NCBI GenBank assembly: GCA_016935885.1
Contig: JAFGQA010000385.1
Location: forward strand, 1 to 13,224
Source: Phycisphaerae bacterium
Lineage (GTDB): Bacteria > Planctomycetota > Phycisphaerae > UBA1845 > UTPLA1
Direction: 5' to 3'
Length of the DNA stretch: 13,224 bases
This document shows, in pieces, positions 11,934 to 13,224 of the stretch (position 1 is the first letter of the stretch; each line of letters opens with the position of its first letter). A program made the translations under genes and the position numbers. Under the pieces are notes generated by a model. It made no database searches, was not told the origin of the DNA, and was given only the letters and a program-made list of their open reading frames with translations.

Positions 11934-13124
11934 GTGAAGTTAAACGACATTGTTGCCATTAGCGCGGTACGGACACCGATGGGGCGGTTTGGTGGGACGA
12001 TCAAGGACGTTGCCGCGTACGACCTTGGGGCGGCGGCGATTCGGGCGGCGCTGGAGCGGGCCGGGGTCGCGGGCGACGGCATTGATGACGTGAACTTCGG
12101 CAGTTGTCGCCAGGCGGGCAATGGGCCGAACCCGGCGCGGACGGCCGCGGTGCGGGGTGGCATTCCCGTCACCGTTCCGGTGCAGACGATTAACATGGCG
12201 TGCCCGTCGGGGATGCGGTGCATGGTGATGGCGTCGCAGGCGATCCGATTGGGCGATTACAAGACGGCCGTGGTCGGCGGCATGGACAGCATGAGCACGA
12301 TCCCGTACTTGCTGAAGGACTGCCGGTGGGACGGCTTTAAGATGGGAGATCGCACACTGCTCGACGGCTGGGCTGACAGCATCGACCCGCTGTGCGGTGT
12401 GGGGATGGGGGCGACGGCGGAGAACCTCGTCGAGAAGTACAGGATTCCGCGCGAGGCGCAAGACGCGTTCGCGGTCGAGAGCCACCGGAAGGCGGCCAAG
12501 GCGCAGGTCAATGGATGGTTCGACGAGGAGATCGTGCCGGTTGAGGTGCCAGCGAAGGGCAAGCAGCCGGCTGTCTTGTTTGACAAGGACGAGACCATCC
12601 GGGCCGACAGCTCAGTCGAGAAGCTGGCCAAGCTGCGGCCGGCGTTCAAGAAGGACGGCACCGTCACGGCCGGCAATGCGTGCGGCATGTCCGACGGGGC
12701 GACGGCGCTGGTCCTGACTTCGCGTGAGCACGCGAAGGCGTTGGGCGCGACGCCGCTCTTCTCGCTGGTGGCCTATTCCTGCGTGGCGGTCGAGCCGGCG
12801 ACGATGGGCGAGGGACCAGGTATCTCGATCCCGGCGGCCTTGGACAAGGCCGGCATGACGCTGAGGCAGATGGACTTGATCGAGGTGAACGAGGCGTTCG
12901 CGATCCAGGTGCTGGCCAACGAAAACGTCTTGAAGTGGGACCGCGGCAAGCTGAACGTGCACGGGGGTGCCATCGCCCTCGGGCATCCGACGGGGATCAG
13001 CGGTGCCCGCATCGTTGTGACGCTCTATCACGCCTTGAAGCGGACTGGCGGGGAACTGGGTATCGCTGCCATCTGCGGCGGTGGTGGCGTGAGCATGGCG
13101 ATGATCATCAAGCGGGAGCGCTAG
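11934..13124 (+). CDS. Thiolase (acetyl-CoA acyltransferase family)
   Basis: The 396-residue protein is a full-length thiolase, which cleaves 3-oxoacyl-CoA with CoA or condenses two acyl-CoAs. Catalytic residues are in place: C90 in [11 protein letters not shown]351 in GHPTGISG and C381 in CGGGG; NEAFA is at 319-323. The proline after the nucleophilic Cys and the [10 protein letters not shown] segment (usually GNASGxNDGA) are less common variants. The GTG start has GGAG 6 nt upstream. It is on the same strand as the crotonase and SDR genes but separated from them by the lipoprotein gene and repeats, so co-transcription is uncertain. In a benzoyl-CoA-type lower pathway it would split 3-oxopimeloyl-CoA to glutaryl-CoA and acetyl-CoA. 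Acetoacetyl-CoA chemistry with the SDR is the alternative. Confidence 0.94.
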   Translation: MKLNDIVAISAVRTPMGRFGGTIKDVAAYDLGAAAIRAALERAGVAGDGIDDVNFGSCRQAGNGPNPARTAAVRGGIPVTVPVQTINMACPSGMRCMVMASQAIRLGDYKTAVVGGMDSMSTIPYLLKDCRWDGFKMGDRTLLDGWADSIDPLCGVGMGATAENLVEKYRIPREAQDAFAVESHRKAAKAQVNGWFDEEIVPVEVPAKGKQPAVLFDKDETIRADSSVEKLAKLRPAFKKDGTVTAGNACGMSDGATALVLTSREHAKALGATPLFSLVAYSCVAVEPATMGEGPGISIPAALDKAGMTLRQMDLIEVNEAFAIQVLANENVLKWDRGKLNVHGGAIALGHPTGISGARIVVTLYHALKRTGGELGIAAICGGGGVSMAMIIKRER

Positions 13125-13126
13125 CG

Positions 13127-13224
13127 ATTGCGGATTGGGGTTGGGGATTGGGGATTGGGGATTGGGGATTGGGGATTGGGGATTGGGGATTGGGGATTGG
13201 GGATTGGGGATTGGGGATTGGGGA
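13127..13224. repeat. ATTGGGG heptanucleotide array, cut by the window edge
   Basis: The array begins 2 nt after the thiolase stop. One irregular unit lacking an A is followed by about 12 perfect ATTGGGG units (13141-13224) up to the edge. Uninterrupted GGGG runs with 3-nt ATT loops make it a very strong G-quadruplex candidate on the plus strand. Its full length is unknown. Confidence 0.97.

Overview
The window looks like high-GC bacterial chromosome crowded with short intergenic repeats. The mix of heptanucleotide ATTGNNG arrays, CATG-armed hairpins, GGGCTGAAGCCC palindromes and GGCGAGACGCC hairpins, together with a DUF1080-type lipoprotein, recalls Planctomycetota (Phycisphaerae-like) genomes. 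That assignment is inference from memory; no rRNA or marker gene is present.

Left part (1-2813, accessory). All recognisable genes are on the minus strand: a DUF433/DUF5615 toxin-antitoxin pair whose toxin is frameshifted, a small hypothetical gene whose 3' half is made of repeat DNA, a start-less coding fragment, and a 421-residue protein I do not recognise. Two 114-bp copies of a dispersed repeat sit at 183-296 and 1130-1243.

Centre (2962-8191, minus strand). A TetR regulator lies upstream of an FAD subunit, which overlaps by 3 nt a 1068-residue fused [2Fe-2S]/molybdopterin hydroxylase of the xanthine dehydrogenase / 4-hydroxybenzoyl-CoA reductase superfamily. The molybdenum protein carries three repeat-derived segments and the FAD subunit one. 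One heptanucleotide array forms the linker between the iron-sulfur and molybdenum modules.

Right part (8487-13124, plus strand, divergent from tetR): a BamA/Oah-type crotonase (ring-opening 6-oxocyclohex-1-ene-1-carbonyl-CoA hydrolase family) with an added C-terminal zinc ribbon, a small membrane protein, a FabG/PhaB-like short-chain dehydrogenase, a DUF1080-like lipoprotein and a thiolase. Divergent promoters and a perfect 14-bp palindrome lie between tetR and the crotonase gene.

How the genes may work together (inference): BamA-type hydrolase, 3-hydroxyacyl-CoA dehydrogenase (SDR) and thiolase are the three successive activities of the lower benzoyl-CoA / alicyclic acid route (ring opening, oxidation, thiolysis). 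A 4-hydroxybenzoyl-CoA-reductase-like molybdoenzyme could prepare the CoA thioester, and TetR could sense an acyl-CoA. The ring reductase itself is not in the window. The most distinctive sequence-level signal is the ATTGNNG array. It sits directly after stop codons, inside coding regions, at a protein fusion junction, and at one point supplies a ribosome binding site and start codon.
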